Shown here: positions 41,193-51,039 of the stretch, piece by piece | Numbering within the stretch: the first letter of the stretch is position 1 | How the letters are laid out: every line of letters starts with the position of its first letter | Assembly (NCBI GenBank): GCA_947488655.1 | Contig: CANKZZ010000002.1 | Location: forward strand, 620,001-684,000 | DNA: 64,000 nucleotides | Origin: an uncultured Psychroserpens sp. | Lineage (GTDB): Bacteria; Bacteroidota; Bacteroidia; Flavobacteriales; Flavobacteriaceae | Direction of reading: 5' to 3' | Position numbers and translations under genes: made by a program | The notes under the pieces: model-generated | Databases searched by the model: none | What the model was told of the DNA's origin: nothing | What the model saw: the letters and a program-made list of their open reading frames with translations, nothing else

Positions 41193-43973
41193 ATGAAAAA
41201 AGTAATCTTTTTCATCGCACTTTTTAGTGTCGCTATATCATTCTCTCAATCAAAATCATTTAAAATTTCTGGTAAAGTGTTATCGCAAGATAATAAAGAG
41301 CCTTTAGAGGCAGCCACAGTTTATTTAGAGCGTATTAAAGATAGCAGTCTCGTAACTTATACAATATCTAATAAAGATGGTCTCTTTGAAATAATTGATG
41401 AAACCTACGATGAAAAACTCAATTTGTATATAGATTTTGTGGGTTATCAAACATTTTATAAACAAATAACTATAAATAAAGAAGTAATAGATATTGGTAC
41501 CATAGAGTTAGGTATTAGTAACGCATTAGATGAGGTCGTAATAAAGTCTAGAGCACCAATAACGATTAAAAAAGATACTTTAGAGTTTAACGTAAAATCT
41601 TTTAAAACCAAGAAAGATGCTAATGTTGAAGATTTACTTAAACAACTGCCAGGTGTTGAGGTTGACGAGGCTGGAAAAATCACAGTAAACGGTAAAGATG
41701 TAAGTAAAATTTTGGTTAATGGAAAACCGTTTTTTGGAGACGATCCTACAATTACAACTCGTAATCTTACTAAAGATATAATCGAAAAAGTACAAATTAC
41801 AGATACTAAAACAAAATCGGAAGCTTTTACTGGAGAAGAAGGAGATAAAGAAAATAAAACAATAAATCTTACCATAAAGGAAGAAAATAATAAAGGGGTT
41901 TTTGGAAGAGTATCTGCAGGAGCAGGAACCGATGAGCGGTATGAACTTGCTGGTATGGTCAATTTTTTTGATAATGATAGACGTATTAGTATACTCGCTG
42001 GAGGAAATAATACTAATTCTCCAGGTTTTAGTTTTGGCGAAATCCAGAAAATGTTTGGTGGTGGTTATAGTATGAGTGTCAATAGTAATGGAGCATTTAC
42101 TATAGATGGCAGATCGTTTGGTAATGGAGAAGGTATCACCACATCACAAAATGTTGGAGCAAACTATGCAGATGTTTTAAGTGATAAGGTAGAAATTAAT
42201 GCCGATTATTTTTACTCTGGAAGCGATTCAAATAACGAGACTATTACCCAAAGAGAAAACATTTTACCAGACTCTAGATTCTTTTCAGATTCGCGATCAC
42301 AGTCTTTAAGCGAAGGTAAAAACCATAGCGCAAACCTTGGTTTTGATATAGAAATAGATTCGACGTTTTTAATTAATATCAACCCTTCAATTAGATGGTC
42401 TACCTCAAATAGATCGTTTAACGAAGATGAAGAAACACGAAATGAAGACGATGAATTAACTAACCAATCTACAGCTGCCTCGTTTTCAGATAATGATGCC
42501 AAGAACTTTGGTAATGAAATAGAAGTCACAAAACGTTTTGGTAATAAAGGAGCATTTTTAAAATTTGAAACAGGTTTAGAATATAACACCAACGATTCTG
42601 ATGATTTTCTAACATCTGAAACCAACTTCTTCAATTCCGAAGAAGATGATGTTTTAAGAGATCAATTTACAGATTCCGAAAATAAAAATAGAACCTTTAG
42701 AGCTTCTGCAACCTATAGAATACCATTAATTGCAAAAGAATTATTTTTAGATTTCGAATATCGTTTTAGGGATGAAAAACGTACTAATTTAAGAAGTACT
42801 TTTGATAGAGATGTCGTGAGTAATCAATACGACGATTTTAATTTAGATCTTAGTACTGATTTTGAATATTTAAATCAAGAAAACACACCTACGATAAAAC
42901 TATCGTATCGTAAAGAAAAATGGTCAACAAACTTTACAACTAGGTATGTATTTAGAACTTTAGAAAATAAAGATTTTTTAAGACCAGAATTAAATATAAA
43001 GCGAAACTTTCAGGCTCTAGAATTACGATCATATTTTAACTATCGTTTCAGTGAAAAATCCTCTATGTATACAGGTTATTCCTTAAATAATAGACCTCCA
43101 AGTTTAACCCAATTACAACCGTTTCAAAATGTTACAAATCCATTAAATACTATTACTGGTAATCCTAATTTAGAGCCAACAAATAGTCATCGTTTGTATG
43201 TTGGCTATAATGCGTTTGATTTTCAGAAAAAAACAGGAGTTTATAGTTATGCCAGTGTAAATTTCGAGAATAATGCAGTCGTTTCTAGAACCATTGTAGA
43301 TCCAGAAACATTAAAGCGAACAACAACATATGCTAATGTGAATGGTAATTATAATATCTACGGAAATATCAACTATAGTAAAACCGTTAAGGCAGATTCT
43401 ATTAGATCCATTAAATTTGATATTGGCATGTCAGCTAGCTTAAACCAAAATGTTAACTTTAATAATGAAATACAATATAAAAGCAATGTCACCTCATTAA
43501 CACCAAGTCTGGGATTAAGATTTACATGGAATAAAGTTTTAGAATTAAGACCTCGTTATAGACTGACATTTAGCAAAAACACCTATGATATAGACACTTT
43601 TGAAGATGTTAATTTTGCAAGACATGATTTAGATTTAAACTTCACCACTTTTTTGCCTAAGGATTTTGAATGGACAAATAATATAGATTTTTCATACAAC
43701 CCAAATGTGGCGCCAGGATTTCAAAAGAGTGCTTGGTTCTGGAATTCTACACTGGCTTACTCATTTATGAAAGACAAAGCGGTAATGACCTTAAAAGTGT
43801 ATGATTTGCTTAATCAAAATACTAATGCTAGACGTAGAGCAACTCAAAACTATATAGAAGATAGGCAAAGTACAGTTTTAGAACAATACTTTATGTTGAG
43901 CTTTAGTTGGAAATTTAATAGCCTTGGGTCAAAAGGAGAAACTGATAGTAATAGTATGTTTTTTATTGATTAA
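41193..43973 (+). CDS. Outer-membrane beta-barrel protein with carboxypeptidase-like N-terminal domain (TonB-dependent receptor-like)
   Basis: A 926-aa protein with signal peptide (to about 19), a carboxypeptidase-regulatory-like domain (about 23-110, S-G-K-V-L-S...E-A-A-T-V-Y), a plug-like region containing L-L-K-Q-L-P-G-V-E-V-D-E-A-G-K-I-T-V-N-G and a large C-terminal barrel. This matches the outer-membrane beta-barrel family common in Bacteroidota and related to TonB-dependent receptors. No SusD partner lies beside it, so it is probably not a glycan importer. It may move a siderophore, peptide or other ligand; nothing in the sequence decides. Confidence 0.85.
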   Translation: MKKVIFFIALFSVAISFSQSKSFKISGKVLSQDNKEPLEAATVYLERIKDSSLVTYTISNKDGLFEIIDETYDEKLNLYIDFVGYQTFYKQITINKEVIDIGTIELGISNALDEVVIKSRAPITIKKDTLEFNVKSFKTKKDANVEDLLKQLPGVEVDEAGKITVNGKDVSKILVNGKPFFGDDPTITTRNLTKDIIEKVQITDTKTKSEAFTGEEGDKENKTINLTIKEENNKGVFGRVSAGAGTDERYELAGMVNFFDNDRRISILAGGNNTNSPGFSFGEIQKMFGGGYSMSVNSNGAFTIDGRSFGNGEGITTSQNVGANYADVLSDKVEINADYFYSGSDSNNETITQRENILPDSRFFSDSRSQSLSEGKNHSANLGFDIEIDSTFLININPSIRWSTSNRSFNEDEETRNEDDELTNQSTAASFSDNDAKNFGNEIEVTKRFGNKGAFLKFETGLEYNTNDSDDFLTSETNFFNSEEDDVLRDQFTDSENKNRTFRASATYRIPLIAKELFLDFEYRFRDEKRTNLRSTFDRDVVSNQYDDFNLDLSTDFEYLNQENTPTIKLSYRKEKWSTNFTTRYVFRTLENKDFLRPELNIKRNFQALELRSYFNYRFSEKSSMYTGYSLNNRPPSLTQLQPFQNVTNPLNTITGNPNLEPTNSHRLYVGYNAFDFQKKTGVYSYASVNFENNAVVSRTIVDPETLKRTTTYANVNGNYNIYGNINYSKTVKADSIRSIKFDIGMSASLNQNVNFNNEIQYKSNVTSLTPSLGLRFTWNKVLELRPRYRLTFSKNTYDIDTFEDVNFARHDLDLNFTTFLPKDFEWTNNIDFSYNPNVAPGFQKSAWFWNSTLAYSFMKDKAVMTLKVYDLLNQNTNARRRATQNYIEDRQSTVLEQYFMLSFSWKFNSLGSKGETDSNSMFFID

Positions 43974-44019
43974 GTAAGATGTTATGGTATAGGGTAGATT
44001 ATTATACATCAATAATAAT

Positions 44020-44871
44020 TTACCAGCTTCCACCAGCACCACCTCCAGAGAATCCGCCTCCACCGAAGCCACCTCCAAAACCGCCACCTCCAAAGCTTCC
44101 GCCAGAACTACCGCCTCCAAAAATGCCACCACTTGATCTGCTTCCACCATAGCTTCCACGTCCCATATTGCTTAAAATAATAGCATCTAAAATACTAGTG
44201 CCATTAGTTCGTTGTCCACCACTACCGTTATTTCCTCCACCTCTTCGGTTTTTTGAAATAGCAATAATAAATATGATGAATATTATAAATAATACTATAA
44301 AAAATAAGATTGGAAATTCACCTCCAGAGTTTGACTGCCTCGTCCCTTGATAAGTACCATTTAATCTTTCAAATATTGCATCAGATCCTTTATTGAGTCC
44401 TTCATAATAGTCTCCTCTCTTAAATTGTGGTATAATGATGTTTCTCGTTATTTCTCCAACAATACCAGCAGTTAATTTATCTTCAACGCCATAACCAGGA
44501 GAAATCCAGATTTTACGATCTTCACTAGCCAAAAGTATAAAAACACCATTATCTTCTTTAGCTTGGCCAATTCCCCATTCTTGAGCCCATTTAGGAGCTA
44601 ATAGTCCGATATTTTCACCTTTAGATGTTGCAATTATAGCTACAACAATTTGAGTTGATGTGGTGTCAGAATATCTAACGAGCTTTTGTTCTAGATTGTT
44701 TTTTTGTGTAGATGATAATAATCCAACATAATCATAAACGCTTGTTTGTTCTTTAGGTATTGGCGGAATGTCAAATTGAGCAGAAACAGTTTGCACAGCA
44801 AACAAAAAGAGAACACACAATGAGATTGTTTTCTTAAATAAGTTCCATGTACTGTAAACTAAATACTGCAT
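44020..44871 (-). CDS. TPM-domain (YgcG-like) protein with glycine-rich C-terminus
   Basis: A 283-aa membrane protein: signal peptide (to about 32, V-S-A-Q), a TPM domain (about 42-170, with V-Y-D-Y-V-G-L-L-S, G-V-F-I-L-L-A-S-E-D-R-K-I-W-I-S and G-Y-G-V-E), one transmembrane helix (about 185-208) and a cytoplasmic tail ending in about 45 residues of Gly-Ser-Phe repeats and G-G-S-W. The glycine tail is typical of YgcG proteins. Last gene of a minus-strand operon with another TPM gene and lemA; such LemA-TPM sets are widespread but of uncertain role. Confidence 0.88.
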   Translation of the reverse strand: MQYLVYSTWNLFKKTISLCVLFLFAVQTVSAQFDIPPIPKEQTSVYDYVGLLSSTQKNNLEQKLVRYSDTTSTQIVVAIIATSKGENIGLLAPKWAQEWGIGQAKEDNGVFILLASEDRKIWISPGYGVEDKLTAGIVGEITRNIIIPQFKRGDYYEGLNKGSDAIFERLNGTYQGTRQSNSGGEFPILFFIVLFIIFIIFIIAISKNRRGGGNNGSGGQRTNGTSILDAIILSNMGRGSYGGSRSSGGIFGGGSSGGSFGGGGFGGGFGGGGFSGGGAGGSW

Positions 44872-44886
44872 ATTGCTGTCTATTTT

Positions 44887-45324
44887 TTATCCTTTAGAAA
44901 TCTCGTTGGGAAGTTCGTTAATGTCTCCATGAACCCAAGGAAAATGTTTCTCTAATTGCTGTCCAGCTTTTAAAACACCTTCAATTAAGCCTTGTTTAAA
45001 GTTATTGGCTTTAAAATGAGATAGCATTACATCTTTGGTACTATCCCAAAAATTTGGTGGTACCACATTGTTTATCCCTTGATCTCCATAGATCACAAAA
45101 GTTTTGGCATCTACAGCAACATAAATAAGTACACCATTTTGTTGCTTAGTGTTGTCCATTTTTAAAAAATGGAATACTTCCATGGCACGATCAAAAGCAT
45201 CGAGCTCAGTATCACGTTCTATATGAATTCTAATTTCACCAGATGTGTTTTTCTCAGCGTCACGTATGGCATCAATAATTTCTTGCTCTTCTTGCGCTGT
45301 TAAAAAGTCTTCTACTTTAGACAT
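44887..45324 (-). CDS. TPM-domain protein
   Basis: A 145-aa protein made of one TPM domain without signal peptide or clear membrane helix: I-R-D-A-E-K-N-T-S-G-E-I-R-I-H-I-E, N-G-V-L-I-Y-V-A-V-D and V-I-Y-G-D-Q-G-I-N. Its start overlaps the lemA stop by one base (TAATG), and the second TPM gene follows 15 bases later. Related to the TPM domain of plant TLP18.3, a photosystem repair phosphatase; the function here is not known. Confidence 0.88.
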   Translation of the reverse strand: MSKVEDFLTAQEEQEIIDAIRDAEKNTSGEIRIHIERDTELDAFDRAMEVFHFLKMDNTKQQNGVLIYVAVDAKTFVIYGDQGINNVVPPNFWDSTKDVMLSHFKANNFKQGLIEGVLKAGQQLEKHFPWVHGDINELPNEISKG

Positions 45325-45929
45325 TATTCGTTGTCAAAATCAAATTCTACATCAACAGGTTTCTCTGCTCCAGCCTCTGCATCAAAATAAGGTTTAGCAT
45401 CAAAATCTAATATACCAGCAAGTATAGAATTTGGAAATTCTTTTACATGAATATTATATGGCTTTATCGCCTCATTATAACGTGTACGAGCAGTTTGTAT
45501 GGTATTTTCTGTACTTGTTAATTCATCTTGAAGTTTTAAGAAATTTTGGTTAGATTTTAAATCTGGATAACGCTCAACAGTCACCAATAATCTAGAAAGA
45601 GCACTACTTAAACCACCTTGTGCTTCGTTAAATTGTTTTAACTGCTCTGGAGTAATATTAGAAGGGTCAATGGTTGTTTGCGTTGCTTTAGAACGTGCTT
45701 CTATAACATCTTTTAAAGTATTACGCTCAAAATCTGCAGCACCTTGTACGGTTTTTACTAAATTTCCAATTAGATCATTACGACGTTGGTAAGAGGTTTG
45801 TACATTTCCCCATGCTTCGCTCACATTTTCGTTAAGTTGTACAGCTGTATTGTTAAATCCTTTTCCCCAAGAATAGAGTGCAAATGCTATTAAGGCAATA
45901 ATTATTACGGGAACGAGCCATTTTTTCAT
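45324..45929 (-). CDS. lemA: LemA family protein
   Basis: A 201-aa protein with an N-terminal transmembrane helix (about 5-20) and a long alpha-helical domain: R-R-N-D-L-I-G-N-L-V-K-T-V, L-L-V-T-V-E-R-Y-P-D-L-K-S-N-Q-N-F, then I-Q-T-A-R-T-R-Y-N-E-A and Y-N-I-H-V-K-E-F-P-N-S-I-L-A, all hallmark LemA segments. Probably periplasm-facing. It lies between a MerR gene and two TPM genes in one operon. Function in bacteria is unresolved, with envelope links suggested. Confidence 0.93.
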   Translation of the reverse strand: MKKWLVPVIIIALIAFALYSWGKGFNNTAVQLNENVSEAWGNVQTSYQRRNDLIGNLVKTVQGAADFERNTLKDVIEARSKATQTTIDPSNITPEQLKQFNEAQGGLSSALSRLLVTVERYPDLKSNQNFLKLQDELTSTENTIQTARTRYNEAIKPYNIHVKEFPNSILAGILDFDAKPYFDAEAGAEKPVDVEFDFDNE

Positions 45930-45941
45930 AATGATAGAGTT

Positions 45942-46271
45942 TTAAAGTTGTGATTTAATTTTGTTTAGTTGTGCTTTAATACCTTCAAGCTTTTCAATTA
46001 TTTCAAAAGTATCAAGTGATTGCTTTTTGCCTTCTTTAAGATGTGTTTTTGCACCTTCTAAAGTAAAACCGCGTTCTTTTACCAAATGGTAAATAAATTT
46101 TAAGTTTTTAATATCCTCAGGTGTAAATTTACGATTGCCTTTGGCATTTTTTTTAGGTTTTAAGATGTCAAATTCTTTTTCCCAAAATCTTATTAATGAG
46201 GTGTTAACATCAAAAGCTTTAGCGACTTCGCCAATACCGTAATATCGTTTTTCTGGAAGATTTATGTGCAT
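45942..46271 (-). CDS. MerR-family transcriptional regulator (short form)
   Basis: A 109-aa protein with the MerR winged HTH (about 10-78: Y-Y-G-I-G-E-V-A-K-A-F-D-V-N-T-S-L-I-R-F-W-E) and a short coiled-coil dimerisation helix. No effector domain or metal-binding Cys follows. This compact form with I-R-F-W-E-K-E-F is common in Bacteroidota next to M23 peptidase and LemA genes. It begins five bases after the M23 stop and ends 12 bases before lemA, so it probably regulates its own operon. Confidence 0.9.
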   Translation of the reverse strand: MHINLPEKRYYGIGEVAKAFDVNTSLIRFWEKEFDILKPKKNAKGNRKFTPEDIKNLKFIYHLVKERGFTLEGAKTHLKEGKKQSLDTFEIIEKLEGIKAQLNKIKSQL

Positions 46272-46275
46272 AGCT

Positions 46276-47247
46276 TTAGTCTAAAGATTGATTTTCTAAT
46301 GATGCTTTTTGTAATAAACGCGCATATTCTTCCGCAGTTAAATTTCCGTAGTAAAAATTTATTGGGTTAATACGTTCTTCATCTTTAAACACTTCATAAT
46401 GAAGATGTGGTGCCTCAGATCGTCCTGTACTACCAACATAGCCAATTAAATCGCCACGTTTTACTTTTTGATTTGCACGCACTTTATATTGGTATAGATG
46501 TGCGTATAAAGACACATAACCGTAACCATGATCTATTCTAATATGGTTGCCATAACCAGATGAGTTATTGTCTGCACGTGTAACTACGCCATCTCCAGTT
46601 GCGTAAACAGGAGAACCACGAGGTGCTGTAAAATCCATACCAAAATGAAATTTTCTAACTTTAGTAAATGGGTCTGTTCTATAACCATACCCAGAAGCCA
46701 TGTGTTTTAGATCTTTATTTCTAACAGGTTGTATAGCTGGTATTGATGATAAAAATTTCTCTTTATCTTCTGCCAAAACAGCAATTTCATCTAATGATCT
46801 AGATTGTACGACAACTGCTTTTTGAAGTTTATCTAGTCGCTTATTACTTTCTATAATAAGTTTAGAATTATCGTATCCTTCATATTTTTTGTAACGGTTA
46901 ACACCTCCAAAACCTGCTCTACGTTGCTCTTCTGGTATTGGGTTAGCTTCAAAATATAACCTGTAAATTGAGTTGTCTCGCTCTTCTACGCTTTCTAGCG
47001 CAGCAAAAGCATCATCAATACGTTTGTTCAATAATTCGTACTGTAACTCCATATTTGCCAACTCACGTTTTAGTGCACGTTCTCTTGGCGATTGGATGTA
47101 TTGGCTAGCAATAAAAACAAATAAAAATCCAAAAAGGGCAGAGGCTAATAAAAATATAAATCCATAGGTAACAGTTTTCCCCTTCTTACGCTCGATTTTG
47201 CGATAAGAAAGTGTTTCTGGATCGTAATAATATTTTACTTTAGACAT
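46276..47247 (-). CDS. M23-family (LytM) murein endopeptidase, membrane anchored
   Basis: A 323-aa protein with one N-terminal membrane helix (about 28-50), a coiled-coil segment (about 60-110) and a C-terminal peptidase M23 domain (about 190-300). The zinc site is complete: H-F-G-M-D for the first His/Asp and H-L-H-Y-E for the last His pair. It would cut peptidoglycan peptide bridges. First gene of the minus-strand operon M23-merR-lemA-TPM-TPM. A CAAATATA (47292-47299), the reverse complement of TAnnTTTG, lies 45 bases upstream. Confidence 0.93.
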   Translation of the reverse strand: MSKVKYYYDPETLSYRKIERKKGKTVTYGFIFLLASALFGFLFVFIASQYIQSPRERALKRELANMELQYELLNKRIDDAFAALESVEERDNSIYRLYFEANPIPEEQRRAGFGGVNRYKKYEGYDNSKLIIESNKRLDKLQKAVVVQSRSLDEIAVLAEDKEKFLSSIPAIQPVRNKDLKHMASGYGYRTDPFTKVRKFHFGMDFTAPRGSPVYATGDGVVTRADNNSSGYGNHIRIDHGYGYVSLYAHLYQYKVRANQKVKRGDLIGYVGSTGRSEAPHLHYEVFKDEERINPINFYYGNLTAEEYARLLQKASLENQSLD

Positions 47248-47269
47248 ATCTTAAAAAATTCTATTTTTG
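47239..47269 (+). promoter_or_regulatory. Probable alaS promoter
   Basis: TTTA (47239-47242), 19 bp, TATTTTTG (47262-47269), one mismatch from the Bacteroidota TTTG-N19-TAnnTTTG consensus. It overlaps the first codons of the divergent M23 gene and predicts an alaS leader of about 80 bases. Confidence 0.55.
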
Positions 47270-47353
47270 CAAGACGAAATAGAACGTAACACAAATATAT
47301 AAATTGTTTCTTATTAATCTAATTTTAATAAGAACAAGGTTTAACCACAAGAT

Positions 47354-49969
47354 ATGAAGTCTCAAGACATTCGAAATACATTTTTAAACTTCTTTGAAGA
47401 AAAAAAGCATAGTATCGTGCAATCTGCACCAATGGTTTTAAAAGATGATCCAACATTGATGTTTGTCAATTCTGGGATGGCGCCTTTTAAAGAGTTTTTC
47501 CTCGGAAATGCGCAACCTAAGAACAACCGTCTTGCAGACACTCAAAAGTGCCTGCGTGTTTCAGGGAAGCATAACGATTTGGAAGAAGTAGGTTATGATA
47601 CCTATCATCACACGCTTTTTGAAATGTTAGGGAACTGGAGTTTTGGAGATTACTTTAAAAAAGAAGCGATTGCTTGGGCTTGGGAGCTATTAACCGAAAA
47701 ATTTGGGATAGATAAAGATATTCTTTACGTAACCGTTTTTGAAGGTAGTGATGATGCAGATAAGCTACCAATGGATCAAGAGGCTTACGATTTTTGGAAA
47801 AGTTACATTTCTGAAGATAGAATCCTCATGGGAAATAAGAAGGATAATTTTTGGGAAATGGGAGATCAAGGACCTTGTGGACCTTGTAGCGAAATTCATG
47901 TAGATATACGTTCTGCTGAAGAGAAAGCTAAAGTAGACGGGAAAACGTTAGTTAACATGGATCATCCTCAGGTGGTAGAAATCTGGAATTTGGTTTTTAT
48001 GCAATACAACCGTAAAGCAAATGGCTCTTTAGAGAATTTACCCGATAAGCATATTGATACAGGAATGGGGTTTGAGCGTTTGTGTATGGTTATGCAAAAC
48101 GTACAATCTAATTATGATACAGATGTGTTTACGCCAATTATTCGTGAGATTGAGACTATTACAGATAAGGATTATGGTAAAGAAGAGAAGATTGATATTG
48201 CAATACGTGTAATTTCAGACCATGTACGTGCAGTAGCTTTTTCTATTGCAGATGGTCAATTGCCAAGTAATACAGGAGCTGGTTACGTTATTCGTAGAAT
48301 TTTACGTCGTGCAGTACGTTACGGATTCACATTTTTAGATAAAAAAGAACCCTTTATTTATAGATTGGTAGAAGTACTTGTAAAACAAATGGGTAAAGCC
48401 TTCCCAGAGTTAAAAGTACAACGTCAATTAATAGAAAATGTCATAAAAGAAGAGGAAGCTTCGTTTTTAAGAACTTTAGATCAAGGTTTAATTTTATTAG
48501 ATCGTATTATAGAGAATTCTAAAACAAAAGAAATCTCGGGCGCTAAAGTATTTGAATTAAAAGATACTTATGGTTTTCCAGAAGATTTAACAGATTTAAT
48601 TCTTCGCGAAAATGGTTATACCTATAATCATGATGATTTTGATAAAAAATTAAAAGAACAGCAAGAACGTGGTAAAGAAGCTTCTCAATTAAAATCTGAT
48701 GATTGGACGGTTCTTATAGAAGATGAAGAGCAAGAATTTATTGGTTATGATGCTTTAGAAGCAAATGTGAAAATTGTAAAATACCGTAAAGTAACCTCTA
48801 AAAAAGATGGTGAACTTTATCAACTTGTTTTTAATATTACACCTTTTTATGCAGAAGGTGGAGGGCAAGTAGGTGATAAAGGTTATCTAGAAGATACACA
48901 TGGTGATGTCGTTTACATTATAGACACAAAACGAGAGAATAATGTCACAGTTCATTTTGCTAAAAATTTACCAAAACACGTAAATGAAGTTTTAAAAGCA
49001 TCTGTAGACAAAAAGCAACGGTATAGAACAGAGTGTAATCATACAGCTACACATTTATTACATCAAGCTTTACGTGATATTTTAGGTACACATGTAGAGC
49101 AAAAAGGCTCGGCAGTACACTCTAAATATTTACGTTTTGATTTTTCTCATTTCTCTAAATTAACTGTAGAAGAATTGCGAGAAGTAGAAGATTTTGTAAA
49201 TAGACGTATCTACGGAAAATTGCCTTTACAAGAAAAGCGCAATATCCCAATGCAACAAGCTATAGATGAAGGCGCAATGGCTTTATTTGGTGAAAAGTAT
49301 GGAGATACAGTTAGAGCAGTTAGGTTTGGTCAATCTATAGAATTATGTGGAGGTACTCATGTGCAAAATACAGGAGATATTTGGCATTTTAAAATAGTGA
49401 GTGAAGGTGCAGTGGCTGCTGGTATACGTCGTATTGAAGCCATTACTAGTGATGCTGTTAAAGATTTCTATTTTGAAAATAACAGAGCGTATTTTGAAAT
49501 GAAAGATTTATTAAATAATGTAAAAGAACCTGTTAAGGCATTACAAAATTTACAAGATGAAAATATAACGCTAAAAAAACAAATTGAAGGTTTATTAAAA
49601 GACAAAGCAAAATCTATAAAAGGTGATCTCAAAAACGAGATTACAGAGATTAATGGCATCAATTTTTTAGCTAAAAAATTAGATTTAGATGCAGCAGGAA
49701 TTAAAGATGTATGCTTCGAATTAGGAAGTCAGTTTGATAATTTGTTCTTGTTATTTGGAGCAGAAAATGATGGTAAAGCTATTTTATCATGTTATATCTC
49801 TAAAGAGCTTGTTGCAAGTAAAGATTTAAACGCAGGAACGATTGTAAGAGAATTAGGGAAACACATCCAAGGAGGAGGTGGCGGACAACCATTTTTCGCA
49901 ACTGCAGGAGGAAAGAATCCTGATGGGATTGAGGCTGCTTTGAAGGCTGCGGAAAACTATTTAAAATAA
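47354..49969 (+). CDS. alaS: Alanyl-tRNA synthetase
   Basis: An 871-aa class II synthetase. The N-terminal catalytic core has N-S-G-M-A-P-F-K and [15 protein letters not shown]. The editing domain has the zinc motif H-T-A-T-H-L-L-H (about 564) and C-G-G-T-H, and the C-terminal DHHA1 domain has [14 protein letters not shown]. Length is normal and nothing is missing. A dispersed-repeat hairpin lies between its stop and the next gene. Confidence 0.97.
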   Translation: MKSQDIRNTFLNFFEEKKHSIVQSAPMVLKDDPTLMFVNSGMAPFKEFFLGNAQPKNNRLADTQKCLRVSGKHNDLEEVGYDTYHHTLFEMLGNWSFGDYFKKEAIAWAWELLTEKFGIDKDILYVTVFEGSDDADKLPMDQEAYDFWKSYISEDRILMGNKKDNFWEMGDQGPCGPCSEIHVDIRSAEEKAKVDGKTLVNMDHPQVVEIWNLVFMQYNRKANGSLENLPDKHIDTGMGFERLCMVMQNVQSNYDTDVFTPIIREIETITDKDYGKEEKIDIAIRVISDHVRAVAFSIADGQLPSNTGAGYVIRRILRRAVRYGFTFLDKKEPFIYRLVEVLVKQMGKAFPELKVQRQLIENVIKEEEASFLRTLDQGLILLDRIIENSKTKEISGAKVFELKDTYGFPEDLTDLILRENGYTYNHDDFDKKLKEQQERGKEASQLKSDDWTVLIEDEEQEFIGYDALEANVKIVKYRKVTSKKDGELYQLVFNITPFYAEGGGQVGDKGYLEDTHGDVVYIIDTKRENNVTVHFAKNLPKHVNEVLKASVDKKQRYRTECNHTATHLLHQALRDILGTHVEQKGSAVHSKYLRFDFSHFSKLTVEELREVEDFVNRRIYGKLPLQEKRNIPMQQAIDEGAMALFGEKYGDTVRAVRFGQSIELCGGTHVQNTGDIWHFKIVSEGAVAAGIRRIEAITSDAVKDFYFENNRAYFEMKDLLNNVKEPVKALQNLQDENITLKKQIEGLLKDKAKSIKGDLKNEITEINGINFLAKKLDLDAAGIKDVCFELGSQFDNLFLLFGAENDGKAILSCYISKELVASKDLNAGTIVRELGKHIQGGGGGQPFFATAGGKNPDGIEAALKAAENYLK

Positions 49970-49978
49970 CAGAAGTTT

Positions 49979-50004
49979 GTCATCCTGAACTTGATTCAGG
50001 ATCT
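49979..50004. repeat. REP-like intergenic hairpin element
   Basis: A perfect 8-bp stem ATCCTGAA (49982-49989) with TTCAGGAT (49995-50002) around CTTGA, inside GTCATCCTGAACTTG... followed by ATTCAGGATCT. This wording matches a short repeat family scattered between genes in many bacterial genomes. It lies 10 bases after alaS and just before the next ATG, and could double as a terminator. Confidence 0.6.
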
Positions 50005-50010
50005 CATGAT

Positions 50011-50961
50011 ATGAACCTACAAACCAAAATACCACTACAACCAAACAGATATAATCAAATAGATTATAACTCAAAGGTGCTTTTGTTAGGGTCTTGTTTT
50101 TCTGAGAATATAGGTGAGAAGTTTGAGTATTTTAAATTTCAGCAGTTACAAAATCCGTTTGGAATCTTGTTTCATCCTTTAGCAATAGAGACATTAATCT
50201 CTAATGCAATTAATGAAAAAGAATATACTAAAGACGATATCTTTTTTCATAATGAACAATGGCATTGTTTTGATGCACACTCTAAATTTTCAAATGCTTC
50301 GGAAATTGAACTACTCCAAAATTTGAACCATCAAATAAAAAGTACGCATCAATTTTTAAAAGAAGCATCTCACATCATCATCACTCTAGGAACTGCTTGG
50401 GCTTATCGTTTGATTGAATCTGATAGTGTCGTTGCTAACTGTCATAAAATTCCGCAGAAAAAGTTTTTAAAAGAGTTGCTCTCCGTAGAACAAATTACAG
50501 AGTCTTTAGAAGCTATAATGAGTTTGGTTAAAAGCATAAATCCTAAGGTTGCTTTTATTTTTACAGTTTCACCAGTACGACATATTAAAGATGGCTTTGT
50601 TGAGAATACGCAAAGTAAATCACATTTAATTACTGCAATTCATCAAGTAACAAAACCAAGGGATCATAACTATTATTTCCCGTCTTATGAGATTATGATG
50701 GATGAACTTCGGGATTACAGGTTTTATAAAGAGGATATGTTACATCCTAATGCGACTGCAGTTAACTTTATATGGCAACGTTTTAAAGAGGTTTACATTT
50801 CCGAAGAAACAAACACTACAATGACATCTGTTGAGGAGCTCCAAAAAGGATTATCGCATAGACCTTTTAATGAAAAATCAGATGCTCATAAAGCATTTCT
50901 ATTGCAGTTAGAGCAAAAAAAGACACTGCTTAATTCTCGTTTTCCACACATGCTTTTCTAA
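50011..50961 (+). CDS. GSCFA-domain protein
   Basis: A 316-aa cytoplasmic protein named for its motif, here L-L-L-G-S-C-F-S-E-N-I-G (29-40), with a Ser/Gly/Asn arrangement like GDSL/SGNH hydrolases, followed by N-P-F-G-I-L-F-H-P and, near the end, D-M-L-H-P-N-A-T-A-V-N-F-I-W, which resembles the catalytic Asp-x-x-His block of that superfamily. The family is common in Bacteroidota and uncharacterised; esterase or acyltransferase activity is inference. The start ATG lies within seven bases of the REP-like element. Confidence 0.88.
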   Translation: MNLQTKIPLQPNRYNQIDYNSKVLLLGSCFSENIGEKFEYFKFQQLQNPFGILFHPLAIETLISNAINEKEYTKDDIFFHNEQWHCFDAHSKFSNASEIELLQNLNHQIKSTHQFLKEASHIIITLGTAWAYRLIESDSVVANCHKIPQKKFLKELLSVEQITESLEAIMSLVKSINPKVAFIFTVSPVRHIKDGFVENTQSKSHLITAIHQVTKPRDHNYYFPSYEIMMDELRDYRFYKEDMLHPNATAVNFIWQRFKEVYISEETNTTMTSVEELQKGLSHRPFNEKSDAHKAFLLQLEQKKTLLNSRFPHMLF

Positions 50962-51021
50962 CCTAATTTCTTTTAGTTTAAAATTGATTTTCTAAAGTAA
51001 TCATCTGATACTGTTAAAAAT

Positions 51022-51039
51022 ATACGTCATTTGTCGTAT
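51022..51039. promoter_or_regulatory. 18-bp near-palindrome upstream of the lipoprotein gene
   Basis: ATACGTCATTTGTCGTAT: 8-base arms around TT with one mismatch. The same pattern (ATACGACATTTGGCGTAT) recurs at 55675-55692 before the response regulator gene. It lies 59 bases upstream of the ATG at 51099 and is a candidate binding site of that LuxR-type regulator. Confidence 0.6.

Noticed and set aside
44020-44160. Long open frames on other frames over the glycine-rich tail of the TPM protein
   Set aside because: They arise from the repetitive GGN codons of the real gene and give low-complexity products.
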